In this document: positions 26,242 to 35,148 of the stretch, one piece after another
Layout of the letters: each line of letters begins with the position of its first letter
Position numbering within the stretch: the stretch's first letter is position 1
Source: Nocardioides glacieisoli
Lineage (GTDB): Bacteria > Actinomycetota > Actinomycetes > Propionibacteriales > Nocardioidaceae
DNA: 64,000 nucleotides
Direction of reading: 5' to 3'
Assembly: GCF_004137245.1 (NCBI RefSeq)
Contig: NZ_SDWS01000005.1
Location: 124,001 to 188,000 of the forward strand
Notes under the pieces: generated by a model
Seen by the model: only the letters and a program-made list of their open reading frames with translations
Told to the model about the DNA's origin: nothing
The model's database searches: none
Program-made: the position numbers and the translations under genes

Positions 26242-27756
26242 CTAGCGCTGGAGGTCGACGGCCTCGGGCGTGTGGAGGCGGACCATGAAGCGGCCGGCGT
26301 GGGCGGGGACCGTGGCGGCGGTGAGCCGCGAGACGACGACCATGGTGAGGATCGAGGCGGGCACCGACCAGGCGGCGGGTTGGCCGAGCAGGGCCGCGGC
26401 CCAGCCGGAGGACGGCGACGTACCCAGCGTCCAGGCGACCGCGGCGCCCGAGCCGAGCCCGCCGACCAGGAGCCCGGCGACGGCTCCGGTCGGGGTGAGG
26501 CCGCGCCACCAGATGCCCAGCATCAGCAGGGGCGCGAAGGTCGAGGCGGTCACCGCGAAGGCCAGGCCGACGGTGCGCGCGACCGCGACGTCCTGCGCAG
26601 GGAGTGACATGAGCAGGGGTACGACGACGGCGATGACCGCCGCGACCCGGAAGGCGGCGACCCCGCCGAGCCGGTGCGTCCCCCACCGCCGCCCGGTCAC
26701 GTCCTGCGAGAGCACGCCGGCGACGGCGATCGTCAGCCCGGAAGACGTCGACAGGAAGGCGGCGAAGGCACCGGCAGTGACCAGCCCGGTGAGCACCTCG
26801 CCCAGCACCCCGCCCACCATCAGCGACGGCAGCTCGAGCACGAGGGTGTCCGACCCGCTGGCGACCAGGTCGGGTGCGTAGATGCGGCCGAGGGCGCCGT
26901 ACACCGGCGGCAGGACGTAGAAGATGCCGAGCAGGCCGAGCACCGCGAGCGTCGTGCGGCGCGCGGCCCGGCCGTCGGGGTTGGTGTAGAACCGCACGAC
27001 CACGTGCGGCAGGCCCATCGTGCCGAGGAACGTCGCGATGATGAGGGAGTACGTCGTGTAGAGCCCGATGCCGCCGCCCGGGGTGGCGAGCGGGATCGAC
27101 CATGACGCCGGCGCCGCGGAGGCCGGGTCGGCCGCGCCGTCGGCCATCCAGACCGCGAGCAGGACGAAGACCGGGATGAGGAGCGCGGTGAGCTTCAGCC
27201 AGTACTGGAAGGCCTGGACGAAGGTGATCGACCGCATCCCGCCGGGGCTCACCGATGCCAGCACGACCAGCGCGACGACGAGCGATCCCGCCCACTGCGG
27301 CGCGTCGATCGTGGCGCGCAGGGTGACGCCCGCGCCCTGGAACTGCGGCAGCAGGTAGAGCCAGCCGATCCCGACGACCAGCACCGAGCAGAGCTTGCGC
27401 ACGCCGCGCGAGCCCAGTCGCGCCTCGGCGAAGTCGGGCAGGGTGTAGGCCCCCGATCGCCGCAGCGGCGCGGCGACGAGCACCAGGAGGACGAGGTAGC
27501 CCGCGGTCCAGCCGACGGGGTACCAGAGCATCTCCGCGCCGAACGTCAGCAGCAGTCCGGCGACGCCGAGGAAGGACGCGGCGGAGAGGTACTCGCCACC
27601 GATCGCGCTGGCGTTGAGCCGTGGCCGGACGGTCCGCGAGGCGACGAGGAAGTCGCTCGTGGTGCGCGAGATCCGCAGCCCGAAGGTGCCGATCGCCAGG
27701 GTCGCGATCGACACCAGCACCACGGCGACGACGCCGGGGAGGATGCCGGTGTTCAC
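26242..27756 (-). CDS. sodium:solute symporter (SSS family), monocarboxylate/acetate type
   Basis: A 504-residue SSS symporter with about 13 helices. IGGEYLSAASFLG near residue 55 and MGLPHVVVRFYTNP match the ActP/MctP branch also seen at 650-2257. The GTG start at 27756 overlaps the stop of the DUF485-like gene in a GTGA junction. It is the last gene of a four-gene minus-strand chain (LytS-type kinase, LytTR regulator, DUF485-like protein, symporter) joined by start-stop overlaps, so the two-component system very probably controls uptake by this symporter. Pyruvate, lactate or acetate are likely substrates by analogy. Confidence 0.9.
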   Translation of the reverse strand: MNTGILPGVVAVVLVSIATLAIGTFGLRISRTTSDFLVASRTVRPRLNASAIGGEYLSAASFLGVAGLLLTFGAEMLWYPVGWTAGYLVLLVLVAAPLRRSGAYTLPDFAEARLGSRGVRKLCSVLVVGIGWLYLLPQFQGAGVTLRATIDAPQWAGSLVVALVVLASVSPGGMRSITFVQAFQYWLKLTALLIPVFVLLAVWMADGAADPASAAPASWSIPLATPGGGIGLYTTYSLIIATFLGTMGLPHVVVRFYTNPDGRAARRTTLAVLGLLGIFYVLPPVYGALGRIYAPDLVASGSDTLVLELPSLMVGGVLGEVLTGLVTAGAFAAFLSTSSGLTIAVAGVLSQDVTGRRWGTHRLGGVAAFRVAAVIAVVVPLLMSLPAQDVAVARTVGLAFAVTASTFAPLLMLGIWWRGLTPTGAVAGLLVGGLGSGAAVAWTLGTSPSSGWAAALLGQPAAWSVPASILTMVVVSRLTAATVPAHAGRFMVRLHTPEAVDLQR

Positions 27757-28145
27757 CGGTCGTCCTCCGGCAGCACGGATCCCACGAGGTCGGCGAAGTC
27801 GCGCTCGTTGCTCTCGGCCCGCCGGATGTAGAGCCACCCGAGCAGCACCAGCCACGGGTAGGTCAGCACGCCGAGCAGCAGCCACGCCACGGGCATCGGC
27901 CCGACGCGGACGTCACCGAGCGACGGGAAGAGGTGGAAGACCAGCGGTAGCAGCCCGACCGTGAGGCCGAGCGCCGCGATCACCTGCAGCGCGAGCACCA
28001 GCTGCTCACGCAGCAGCGAGCGCATGAAGACCTCGCCCAGTGCGGACTCCGCGTCGATCTCACGCGCACCTGCAGGGCGTACGACGTCCGCGCGACGCCG
28101 CGGCGGCCCGGTCACCCGGACGCGGGGCTGCGGCTCGTCGCTCAC
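27753..28145 (-). CDS. small two-TM membrane protein preceding the symporter (DUF485-like role)
   Basis: A 130-residue protein with two hydrophobic segments (about residues 55-78 and 87-108) and a polar, acidic C-terminus. It occupies the position that DUF485 proteins hold before SSS symporters, but the sequence is longer and more divergent than that at 2254-2622, with an extra N-terminal 40 residues. The GTG at 28145 overlaps the stop of the LytTR gene; its own stop overlaps the symporter start. It is probably an accessory subunit of the symporter. Confidence 0.78.
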   Translation of the reverse strand: MSDEPQPRVRVTGPPRRRADVVRPAGAREIDAESALGEVFMRSLLREQLVLALQVIAALGLTVGLLPLVFHLFPSLGDVRVGPMPVAWLLLGVLTYPWLVLLGWLYIRRAESNERDFADLVGSVLPEDDR

Positions 28146-28855
28146 AGCTCGCGCCGGGTCAGCACCGACCGCAGCTCGCGGGTGTGCCGCCGGCTCACCG
28201 GCAGCTCGGTCCCGCCGATGACGACGCTGACGCGGCCGCCCTCGCTGCGCACCTCCTCGACGTGGGGGAGCGCGACCAGGACGGAGCGGTGGATCCGGAC
28301 GAAGCCCGCGGCCGCCCACTGCTCGGCGAGGGACGACAGCGGCGTGCGGACGAGGTGGGAGCCCTCGGCCGTGTGCAGCCGCGCGTAGTCACCCTGCGCC
28401 TCGACGTGGGTGATCTCCGAGCGGTTGATGAAGCGGGTGACCCCGCCTCGCTCGACGGGGATCTGCACGTCACCGGACGGTGCCGGGCCGCCGGCCTCGA
28501 CGACGCGGCGTACGGCCTCGGCGAGGCGCTCCTCGCGCACCGGCTTGAGGACGTAGTCGACGGCCCGCAGCTCGAAGGCGGCGACGGCGTGCTCCTCGTG
28601 GGCGGTCACGAAGACCACCGGCGGCGGGTTCTTGAAGCGCGACAGCACCTGCGCGAGGTCGAGCCCGGTCAGGCCGGGCATCTGGATGTCGAGGAAGACC
28701 GCGTCGACCTCCTCGGCCTGCAGGACCCGCAGGGCCTCGGTCGCGGAGTCCGTGCCGCGGACCTCGCCGATGCGCGGGTCGCGACCGAGCAGGAAGGTGA
28801 GCTCGTCGAGGGCGGGGCGCTCGTCGTCGATGACCAGCACCTTGAGGTGTGTCAT
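28142..28855 (-). CDS. LytTR-family response regulator
   Basis: A 237-residue regulator. The receiver domain (1-115) has D10/D11, phosphoacceptor D56 (FLDIQMPG), T84 and K104. The LytTR DNA-binding domain (about 135-237) contains RFINRSEITHVEAQGDY and FVRIHRSVLV, both diagnostic of this beta-type DNA binder. The ATG at 28855 overlaps the kinase stop (ATGA). LytTR regulators paired with LytS-type kinases control pyruvate-related transporters in E. coli (BtsSR, PyrSR). The symporter gene downstream makes it the presumed target. Confidence 0.93.
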   Translation of the reverse strand: MTHLKVLVIDDERPALDELTFLLGRDPRIGEVRGTDSATEALRVLQAEEVDAVFLDIQMPGLTGLDLAQVLSRFKNPPPVVFVTAHEEHAVAAFELRAVDYVLKPVREERLAEAVRRVVEAGGPAPSGDVQIPVERGGVTRFINRSEITHVEAQGDYARLHTAEGSHLVRTPLSSLAEQWAAAGFVRIHRSVLVALPHVEEVRSEGGRVSVVIGGTELPVSRRHTRELRSVLTRREL

Positions 28856-29982
28856 ACCTGGACTCCTGGGGCGAACTTCGGCACCCGCACGATGACCTTG
28901 GTGCCGGCGCCGGGTGCGGTCTCGACCACCAGACCGTAGTCGTCGCCGTAGGCGTTGCGCAGCCTCGCGTCGACGTTGCCGAGACCCACGGAGTCCATCG
29001 ACACGTCCCCGGCGAGCGCCTGGCGGACCCGCTCGGGGTCCTCGCCGGTGCCGTCGTCCTCGACCTCGATCACGCACTCCTGGTCGAGGTCGCGCGCGGT
29101 GATGGAGAGCCGGCCGACGCCGTCGGCCTTGTCGGCGCTGGCCTCGAGCCCGTGGCGTACGGCGTTCTCGACGAGCGGCTGGATGCAGAGGAACGGCACG
29201 GCGACGGGCAGCACCTCGGGCGCGACCTGCAGCGTCACCTGCAGCCGGTCGCCGAAACGTGCCTGCTCGAGCAGGAGGTAGCGCTCGACGGAGCGCAGCT
29301 CCTCGGCGAGCGTCGTGTACTCGCCGTGGCGGCGGAAGGAGTAGCGCGTGAAGTCGGCGAACTCGAGCAGCAGCTCGCGCGCGCGGTCGGGGTCCGTACG
29401 CACGAAGCTGGCGATCGCGCCGAGCGAGTTGTAGATGAAGTGGGGGCTGATCTGCGCGCGCAGGGCACGCACCTCGGCCTCCATCAGCCGGTTGCGCGAG
29501 AGGTCGAGCTCGGCGAGCTCGAGCTGTCCGCTGACCCACGAGGCGACCTCGTCGGCTGCGCGGACGAGCCCGCCGGTGGTGTGCGGCGCGCCGACGACCA
29601 GCGCGCCGACGAGGGTGTCCTCGACGACCAGCGGGCTGACGATCGCCTGCGTCACCTGGCAGCCGCCGTCGTCGCAGACCAGGGTCCGCTCGTCGACGAT
29701 CATCGTGCGACCGGTCTCCGCGACCTGGCTGATCGTGCCCGCGAGCTGGCTGCGGTGGTGGGCGCCGAGGCCGTCCCACGCCAGCAGCCCGCTGGTGTCA
29801 CCGAGCCCGGCGGCCGGGGTGCCGAGGAGGGCACGCAGGTGGCCGACGGACCGTTCGGCGCTCGCCGACGTCAGTCCCTCGCGGAGTGCCGGACTCGCCA
29901 GCGAGGCGTTGTGCAGGGCGCGGAAGGCGGCGCGGTCGGCCTCGCCGCCCAGGTACGTACGCCGCCACCGCCACCTCGCCAC
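28852..29982 (-). CDS. LytS-type sensor histidine kinase with GAF-like domain
   Basis: A 376-residue kinase without transmembrane helices. Residues 30-155 look like a GAF-type sensor, with a cysteine pair C103/C108 in LVCDDGGCQV. The His_kinase domain has RAQISPHFIYNSL with phosphoacceptor H181, and the ATPase N box is ENAVRHG, followed by VEDDGTG. LytS relatives normally carry membrane-spanning sensor domains; this soluble form implies an intracellular signal. First gene of the chain that ends with the SSS symporter. Confidence 0.9.
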   Translation of the reverse strand: MARWRWRRTYLGGEADRAAFRALHNASLASPALREGLTSASAERSVGHLRALLGTPAAGLGDTSGLLAWDGLGAHHRSQLAGTISQVAETGRTMIVDERTLVCDDGGCQVTQAIVSPLVVEDTLVGALVVGAPHTTGGLVRAADEVASWVSGQLELAELDLSRNRLMEAEVRALRAQISPHFIYNSLGAIASFVRTDPDRARELLLEFADFTRYSFRRHGEYTTLAEELRSVERYLLLEQARFGDRLQVTLQVAPEVLPVAVPFLCIQPLVENAVRHGLEASADKADGVGRLSITARDLDQECVIEVEDDGTGEDPERVRQALAGDVSMDSVGLGNVDARLRNAYGDDYGLVVETAPGAGTKVIVRVPKFAPGVQV

Positions 29983-30018
29983 GGCACTGACCCTAGGCGC
30001 TGGCCGGCGTCCGGTGGC

Positions 30019-31431
30019 TCAGCGCTCGCAGGAGGTACGACGCTCGGCGCGGCACGAGTCGCGACCCTGCTCGCCGTCGACCGTGTCGCGACCCGGGCCG
30101 CCGAAGAACCTGTCGTTGCCCGGTCCCAGCTCGGCGGCGTCGCGGCCCGGTCCGCCGAATACGGCGTCGTCACCACCGACGGCGTAGAACATGTCGTTGC
30201 CGCGGCCGCCGACCATCCGGTCCTCCGAGCCCGCACGGCTGCTGATCCGGTCGTGTCCGCGGCCACCGACGAGGACCGTCGACCCGGTGCAGGTGTCGAA
30301 CTCCTCGAAGGTGCCGTCCGAGTGGATCGAGACCGAGTCGGGGCCGTTTCGCGCATCGATGCGAGCGTCACAGCTGTTGGCGGACAGGTCGTTGGGGCCG
30401 CCGGTGCCAACCAGCCTGGTGCGTGGCGCGGAGACGAAACCGTCCTCGAAGCCGGCGGCGGAGAACGTGGTGTCGCCGCTGCGGACGGTGCCGCTGCGGA
30501 GGTCCCACTCGACGGAGCCGTCCTCGATCCCGAAGTCGAACCGGTCGCGACCGTCACCGCCGGCGAGACTGCTTCCGGCCGGGAGCACTGCGGGCACGGC
30601 GAAGGTGTCGTCACCACCGCCCAGGGCGGCGACGACGGGAACCGGATCGGACAGCCAGACCGTCTCTGCCTCGTCGCTACCCCGCACGTCGAGGGTCGCA
30701 CCGGCGACGGCCGAGACGTAGAACCTCTCGACCTGCGTCCAGGTACGCATGAGCGCGCCGTCCCGCTGCAGCGCTCCGCCCACGTTGTCGAGGACGTGTG
30801 CGCCCGCAGACAGGGCCAGCCCGAGGCTGTCCGAGCCGGCACCGCCGTCGATGAGCGAGCCTTCCGCACGTACGCCGGTGAAGCTGAGCGAGTCGTCGCC
30901 GCCATCGCCGAGCAGGAGGTCGCCGTTGGCCGCCCCGTCCTGGCCGCTGCGGAGGGAGTCGTCGCCGCCTCCACCGATGAGCACGTCGGTGTCGCCGTCG
31001 ACGTAGACCACCTCGCCGTTCACGAAGGTGATGGCGCCGGCGAGCACCTGGTCGTCGGACGCACCCCCCTCGAACCTGTCCGCGCCCTCGCCGAGGCGCA
31101 GGTCGACGCCCCACGAGCGGGCCGCGGTGCCGTCGACCACGTCGTTGCCCGCACCGGTGTCGATGCTGATGCCGTACGTCGTCCCCGAGCGGCCGTCGCG
31201 TCCGGTGACACACACCAGGTCGTCGCCGCCGAAGGTGTCGACCTTGGAGCTGCCGTTGGTGACCACGACGTCGCGACCCTCGGTCCCGGCGATCACCTTG
31301 GTGCGCTCGCCCACGATCGTGGCGGCCTCACCGCGGCAGGTCTCGCCCGCCGCGGTCGCGACCGAGGTCGGTGCCAGCAGGGTGAGGCCGAGCGCCGCAG
31401 CGGCCCCCAGCGTCGTACGTCGTGTGCTCAT
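30019..31431 (-). CDS. secreted GGxGxD-repeat (calcium-binding type) protein, paralogue A
   Basis: A 470-residue exported protein. Residues 1-28 are a Sec signal peptide, and GETCRGEAATIVG begins the mature chain. Scattered nonapeptide repeats (GGDDLVC, GAGNDVV, GGGGDDSL, GGRGNDMF, GGPGRD) are of the hemolysin-type calcium-binding class, densest in the last 90 residues, which end DSCRAERRTSCER. The middle is beta-rich without enzymatic motif. The ATG at 31431 overlaps the stop of paralogue B, so it is the last gene of the D-methyltransferase-B-A run. Calcium binding is inferred from the repeats. Confidence 0.82.
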   Translation of the reverse strand: MSTRRTTLGAAAALGLTLLAPTSVATAAGETCRGEAATIVGERTKVIAGTEGRDVVVTNGSSKVDTFGGDDLVCVTGRDGRSGTTYGISIDTGAGNDVVDGTAARSWGVDLRLGEGADRFEGGASDDQVLAGAITFVNGEVVYVDGDTDVLIGGGGDDSLRSGQDGAANGDLLLGDGGDDSLSFTGVRAEGSLIDGGAGSDSLGLALSAGAHVLDNVGGALQRDGALMRTWTQVERFYVSAVAGATLDVRGSDEAETVWLSDPVPVVAALGGGDDTFAVPAVLPAGSSLAGGDGRDRFDFGIEDGSVEWDLRSGTVRSGDTTFSAAGFEDGFVSAPRTRLVGTGGPNDLSANSCDARIDARNGPDSVSIHSDGTFEEFDTCTGSTVLVGGRGHDRISSRAGSEDRMVGGRGNDMFYAVGGDDAVFGGPGRDAAELGPGNDRFFGGPGRDTVDGEQGRDSCRAERRTSCER

Positions 31432-32864
31432 CGCTCGCACTTCCGCTCGCGCTCGGCGACACAGGAGTCGCGACCGGCGCTGCCGTCAGCCAGGTCGCGG
31501 CCGCCCTCGCCGCGCAGGATGTCGCGGCCCTCCTCACCGAGGAGCTTGTCCGCCCCGCTGCCGCCGCGGACGACGTCGTCACCCGTCCCGGCCTCGACCC
31601 GGTCGGCCCCTGCTCCACCGACGATCCGGTCGGCGCCCGGATCGCCGCGCAGGATGTCGTCACCACCACCGCCGAGGAGGCGGTCGGGGCCCGGGCTGCC
31701 GTAGAACGAGTCGGCGCCCGCTCCGCCGCGCATGACCGAGGACCTCGAGCACGAGTAGGAGTAGGTCTCGAAGACGTAGTCGGGGTCGAAGATCAGCTCG
31801 TCGTCCCCGCGGCCGCCCACGATCGACGTCGTGCAGCCGAAGGCGACGAGGGTGTTGTCCTGCTCGTCGCCGATCAGGGAGACGCGACGCGCCATCAGGA
31901 ACGCGTCCTCCACCCCAGCGGCGTTGAAGACGTCGTCGCCGACCTCCAGCTCGCCCTCCTCGAGGTCGAGGGCGAGGGTGCCCTTCGAGCGCGCGGCGAC
32001 GAGGTCGTCGACCCCGGCGCCGGCGTCGATCCGGCTGCCGGCACCGAGGGCGGTCCCGTCGAGCTGGGCCCGGTCGTCCCCGCCGAGGAGGTCGGCCACG
32101 AGCGTCGATGTGCTGCTGTCGAGGAAGCGGACGTTGAGGTAGTCCGGTCCGTTCGTTCCGGAGTAGTCGATCGAGGCGCTGCGCGCCTGCAGCTCGAGCC
32201 CCTCGAAGGAGGAGAAGAGGGCGAGGGCGCCATCGGTCCGGTAGGTGCCGGCGGCCATGTCGAAGGCGTCACCGCCGGGGGAGCCGACCGCGGCCCGGAA
32301 GGTGTCGAGGCCCTCGCCGCCGGCGAGCAGGCCGTCGGCAGCCGTGCGCAGTCCCTGCAGCTCGAGCCTGTCGTCGCCGACACCCAGGTCGACGACGTCC
32401 GAGCCGCCCGAGGTGGTCACCCCGTCATTGCCGGTGCCGGTGCGCACCGTGTCGACCTCCGTCGTGACTCCGTCCGCGTCGCCCGTGAGGACGGTGTCGT
32501 CCGACGCGCCACCCTCGAACAGGTCGGCGCCCGGACCGAGGTCGATGTCGACGTAGTAGTTCTGCGACGCGCCAGCGGTGTCGACCACGTCGTTGCCGGT
32601 GCCGGCATCGACGTCGAGCACGTTGAAGTTGGTCCGGACCGGCACGACGCAGATCAGGTCGTCGCCACCCAGTGCATCGACCTCGGTGGCGGCACCGGTC
32701 ACGATGACGTCGCGGCCCTCGGTGCCGGTGAGCGTGCTCCCGGTCCCCACGATCGTGGCCGCCTCACCGCGGCAGGTCTCGCCGGCGGCGCCCGCCGAGG
32801 TGGTGGGCGCGAGCAGGGCCAGGCCCAGCATGGCGGCTGCGGTCAGTGGTGTCTTACGACGCAT
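31428..32864 (-). CDS. secreted GGxGxD-repeat (calcium-binding type) protein, paralogue B
   Basis: A 478-residue paralogue of the neighbouring protein A: a signal peptide over residues 1-27, mature start GETCRGEAATIVG, GTEGRDVIVTG then GGDDLICV, and a C-terminal block with at least eight GGxGxD-type repeats ending DSCVAERERKCER. The start is preceded by GGGGGAA with a short gap. It has the longest uninterrupted repeat block of the five. It lies 26 bases after the methyltransferase stop and overlaps paralogue A by four bases, consistent with one transcript. Confidence 0.84.
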   Translation of the reverse strand: MRRKTPLTAAAMLGLALLAPTTSAGAAGETCRGEAATIVGTGSTLTGTEGRDVIVTGAATEVDALGGDDLICVVPVRTNFNVLDVDAGTGNDVVDTAGASQNYYVDIDLGPGADLFEGGASDDTVLTGDADGVTTEVDTVRTGTGNDGVTTSGGSDVVDLGVGDDRLELQGLRTAADGLLAGGEGLDTFRAAVGSPGGDAFDMAAGTYRTDGALALFSSFEGLELQARSASIDYSGTNGPDYLNVRFLDSSTSTLVADLLGGDDRAQLDGTALGAGSRIDAGAGVDDLVAARSKGTLALDLEEGELEVGDDVFNAAGVEDAFLMARRVSLIGDEQDNTLVAFGCTTSIVGGRGDDELIFDPDYVFETYSYSCSRSSVMRGGAGADSFYGSPGPDRLLGGGGDDILRGDPGADRIVGGAGADRVEAGTGDDVVRGGSGADKLLGEEGRDILRGEGGRDLADGSAGRDSCVAERERKCER

Positions 32865-32890
32865 GGTTCCCCCAGAGAAGTGCAGTGCGT

Positions 32891-33742
32891 TCAGCGGAAG
32901 TCGATGAGCAACATGTCGGTGTCGCCGCCGTCGCTCACGGTCGGTCCCTCCTGTGACGGCTCGTCGTCCCCGGAAGTTGTCTGCTCGTCGCGATCGATCA
33001 CGACGGCGCGGTAGCAGCGGGTGACGTAGGGGATCTGCATGCCGTCCATGCCGCGGCCGTAGTCGGCGTAGAAGGCACGCACCTCCTCGAGGTGCTGCTC
33101 CTGTCCGGCCTCGTCCATCGCGAGGTACGACGACCGCGAGCGCGCCAGGTCGAGGATGCTCTCGCGGTTGACCTCCTGCCAGTGCTTGAACGAGGTCTCC
33201 TCCATGAAGCCGAAGAGGTCGCTGTGCACCAGGTGCTGCGCCGAGCTGGTGTCGAGGTCCTGCCTGCCGAGGAGGTCGCCCATCCTGCGCACCCACGGGA
33301 TCCGCTCGTCACGGCTGTTCCACACGAGCGCGACGTGGCCGCCGGGCTTGAGGATGCGGGCGATCTCGGGCAGCGCGACCTCGTGGTCGAACCAGTGGAA
33401 CGCCTGCGCCACGACCACCACGTCGACCGAGCGGTCGTTGGCCGGGATGTCCTCGGCGGTCGCGACCTTGGCGCTGACCTCGGGCACGCGCTCGTGCAGC
33501 ACCTCGAGCATCGCCTCGTCGGCGTCGGTCGCGAAGACCGCGTGACCCGCGTCGACCAGCTGGCGGGTGAGCTTGCCCGTCCCAGCGCCGAGCTCGAGGA
33601 CCACCTTGGCCTCGCCGCCGGTCAGCCAGGTGACGGCTTCGGCCGGGTACGCCGGCCGGCCCCGGTCGTACGCCTCGGCGACGGTGCCGAAGGACCGCGC
33701 ACGGCCGCCGGTGGCTGGGGTCTCGGGGAGTTCGTCGCTCAT
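32891..33742 (-). CDS. class I SAM-dependent methyltransferase
   Basis: A 283-residue methyltransferase. Motif I is VLELGAGTGKLTRQL (about 48-62), the acidic end of strand 2 is ATDAD, and motif IV lies in VVVAQAFHWFD, typical of the UbiE/Methyltransf_11 group that contains small-molecule and trans-aconitate-type enzymes. The C-terminal 35 residues are acidic and low-complexity. It sits 36 bases after paralogue D and 26 bases before paralogue B on the same strand, so it is probably co-transcribed with the repeat proteins. Whether it modifies them or a related metabolite is unknown. Confidence 0.85.
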   Translation of the reverse strand: MSDELPETPATGGRARSFGTVAEAYDRGRPAYPAEAVTWLTGGEAKVVLELGAGTGKLTRQLVDAGHAVFATDADEAMLEVLHERVPEVSAKVATAEDIPANDRSVDVVVVAQAFHWFDHEVALPEIARILKPGGHVALVWNSRDERIPWVRRMGDLLGRQDLDTSSAQHLVHSDLFGFMEETSFKHWQEVNRESILDLARSRSSYLAMDEAGQEQHLEEVRAFYADYGRGMDGMQIPYVTRCYRAVVIDRDEQTTSGDDEPSQEGPTVSDGGDTDMLLIDFR

Positions 33743-33778
33743 CCGGGTCAGGCTACAAGCGGCGCCGTGGCGCAGGCG

Positions 33779-35065
33779 TCAGCGACGTACCTCGCACCGC
33801 TTGACGGTCTCGGCCGAGCAGGTGTCGCGGCCGCGGTCGCCGTCGGCGCGGTCGCGGCCGGGGCCGCCGACGAGGACGTCGGAGCCGCGTGCCCCGAACA
33901 GCCGGTCGTTGCCGGCGCCGCCGGAGAGCCGGACACCGCGACCGTCGCGGCAGGTGACGCGGGACCCACGTGGCGTGTCGACGTACGCCGAGAGCGTGTC
34001 GCGGCCGCCGCGTCCCTCGACAGTGCCGCGGCACGGGCCGATCTCGATCTCGTTGCGACCCGAGGTGCCGACGACGTCGACCCGTGGTGCGAGGAGTGAC
34101 GCGTCCTCGAATCCTCGCGCGGCGACCGTGTCGCCGCGCCCGACCCCGAGCCGGCCCCGTCCGAGGTCGAGGTCCAGGTCGAGCCGCGCGTACATGCCCA
34201 GCGCGAAGCGGTCCGTGCCCTTCCCGCCGCTGAACGAGGACCTGGGGTGTCCGTTGCCGTAGTAGGTGAGCTGCACCTCGTCGTCACCGCGCCCGAGGTT
34301 CACGTCGAGCCGGGTGCTCGGCACCGGTCCGGTGACCGCCAGGTGCTCGTCGGCGTCGCCGCCCAGGAACATGAGGCGCGCCAGGTCGGAGGTCGCCGCC
34401 ACCGAGAACCGGGTGAAGCCGGAGAAGTCCTGGCCGGGCTGGCCCGCGACCGCCAGGAGGCCGCGGTCCGCGTAGACCGACATCCCGGACGTCTCGGGCT
34501 GGAGGCGCAGGGTGCTGTCGACCCCGCCCAGGAGCGAGGCGCTGCCCGTCGACGTGCCGCTCCACCAGAGCTCGACGTAGCCCGCTCGCACCCGGTCGTC
34601 GTTGGGCTGTCCGGGCTGGCCGGAGTGGACGACGTCCTGCAGCTCGCTGCGGGGGCCGGTGTCGACGACGTCCCGGCCGCGGTCGTCGGTCTCGCCGTCT
34701 CCCGCGACGACCGTGTCCTTGGCGCCAGACCCGGTGAAGGTGTCGTCGCCCTCGCCGAGGAACGTCGTGATGCCGGTGGCCGCCGTGGCGTCGACGACGT
34801 CGTTGCCGGGTCCCGCCTTCACGATCGGGTCCCCGTAGCCCGCGTCGATGCAGATGAGGTCGTCCCCGCCCAGTGCATCCACCGCGCTGGCGGTGTTGGA
34901 GTAGATGACGTCGGCGCCCTCGGTGCCCACCACCTGGGTGGCGCCGGTGCCGTCGATCGTCACCGCCTTCCCCTGGCAGGACGGCGCCAGCGCCGTCGCG
35001 ACGGTCGGCTGCAGCAGTGCTGCGCCGATCAGTGCGGTCGAGAGCAGCATCGAGGTCCTGCGCAC
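33779..35065 (-). CDS. secreted GGxGxD-repeat (calcium-binding type) protein, paralogue D
   Basis: A 428-residue exported paralogue. After a signal peptide (about 1-27) the mature chain starts with the C-Q-G-K-A-V-T-I variant of the family motif, then GTEGADVIYSNTASAVDALGG (20 residues of which are the family core) and GPGNDVVDA. The tail has GGAGNDRLFGARGSDVLVGG-type repeats and ends CSAETVKRCEVRR. The GTG at 35065 is preferred because GGGGGG lies 5 bases upstream; an ATG at 35050 would remove the basic n-region. First gene of the D-methyltransferase-B-A run and divergent from the two-TM protein gene. Confidence 0.82.
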   Translation of the reverse strand: MRRTSMLLSTALIGAALLQPTVATALAPSCQGKAVTIDGTGATQVVGTEGADVIYSNTASAVDALGGDDLICIDAGYGDPIVKAGPGNDVVDATAATGITTFLGEGDDTFTGSGAKDTVVAGDGETDDRGRDVVDTGPRSELQDVVHSGQPGQPNDDRVRAGYVELWWSGTSTGSASLLGGVDSTLRLQPETSGMSVYADRGLLAVAGQPGQDFSGFTRFSVAATSDLARLMFLGGDADEHLAVTGPVPSTRLDVNLGRGDDEVQLTYYGNGHPRSSFSGGKGTDRFALGMYARLDLDLDLGRGRLGVGRGDTVAARGFEDASLLAPRVDVVGTSGRNEIEIGPCRGTVEGRGGRDTLSAYVDTPRGSRVTCRDGRGVRLSGGAGNDRLFGARGSDVLVGGPGRDRADGDRGRDTCSAETVKRCEVRR

Positions 35066-35148
35066 GTGTTCCCCCCTGTGTCGTGTGGTGCGGTCGACCA
35101 TAGACGCGCGGCAGGTCGGAGAAGTTGCCGAGCCCTACGCTGAGGTCC

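Noticed and set aside
28849-31704. 951-codon plus-strand frame opposite the LytS kinase and repeat proteins
   Set aside because: Shadow of the minus-strand genes; no start signal or domain.
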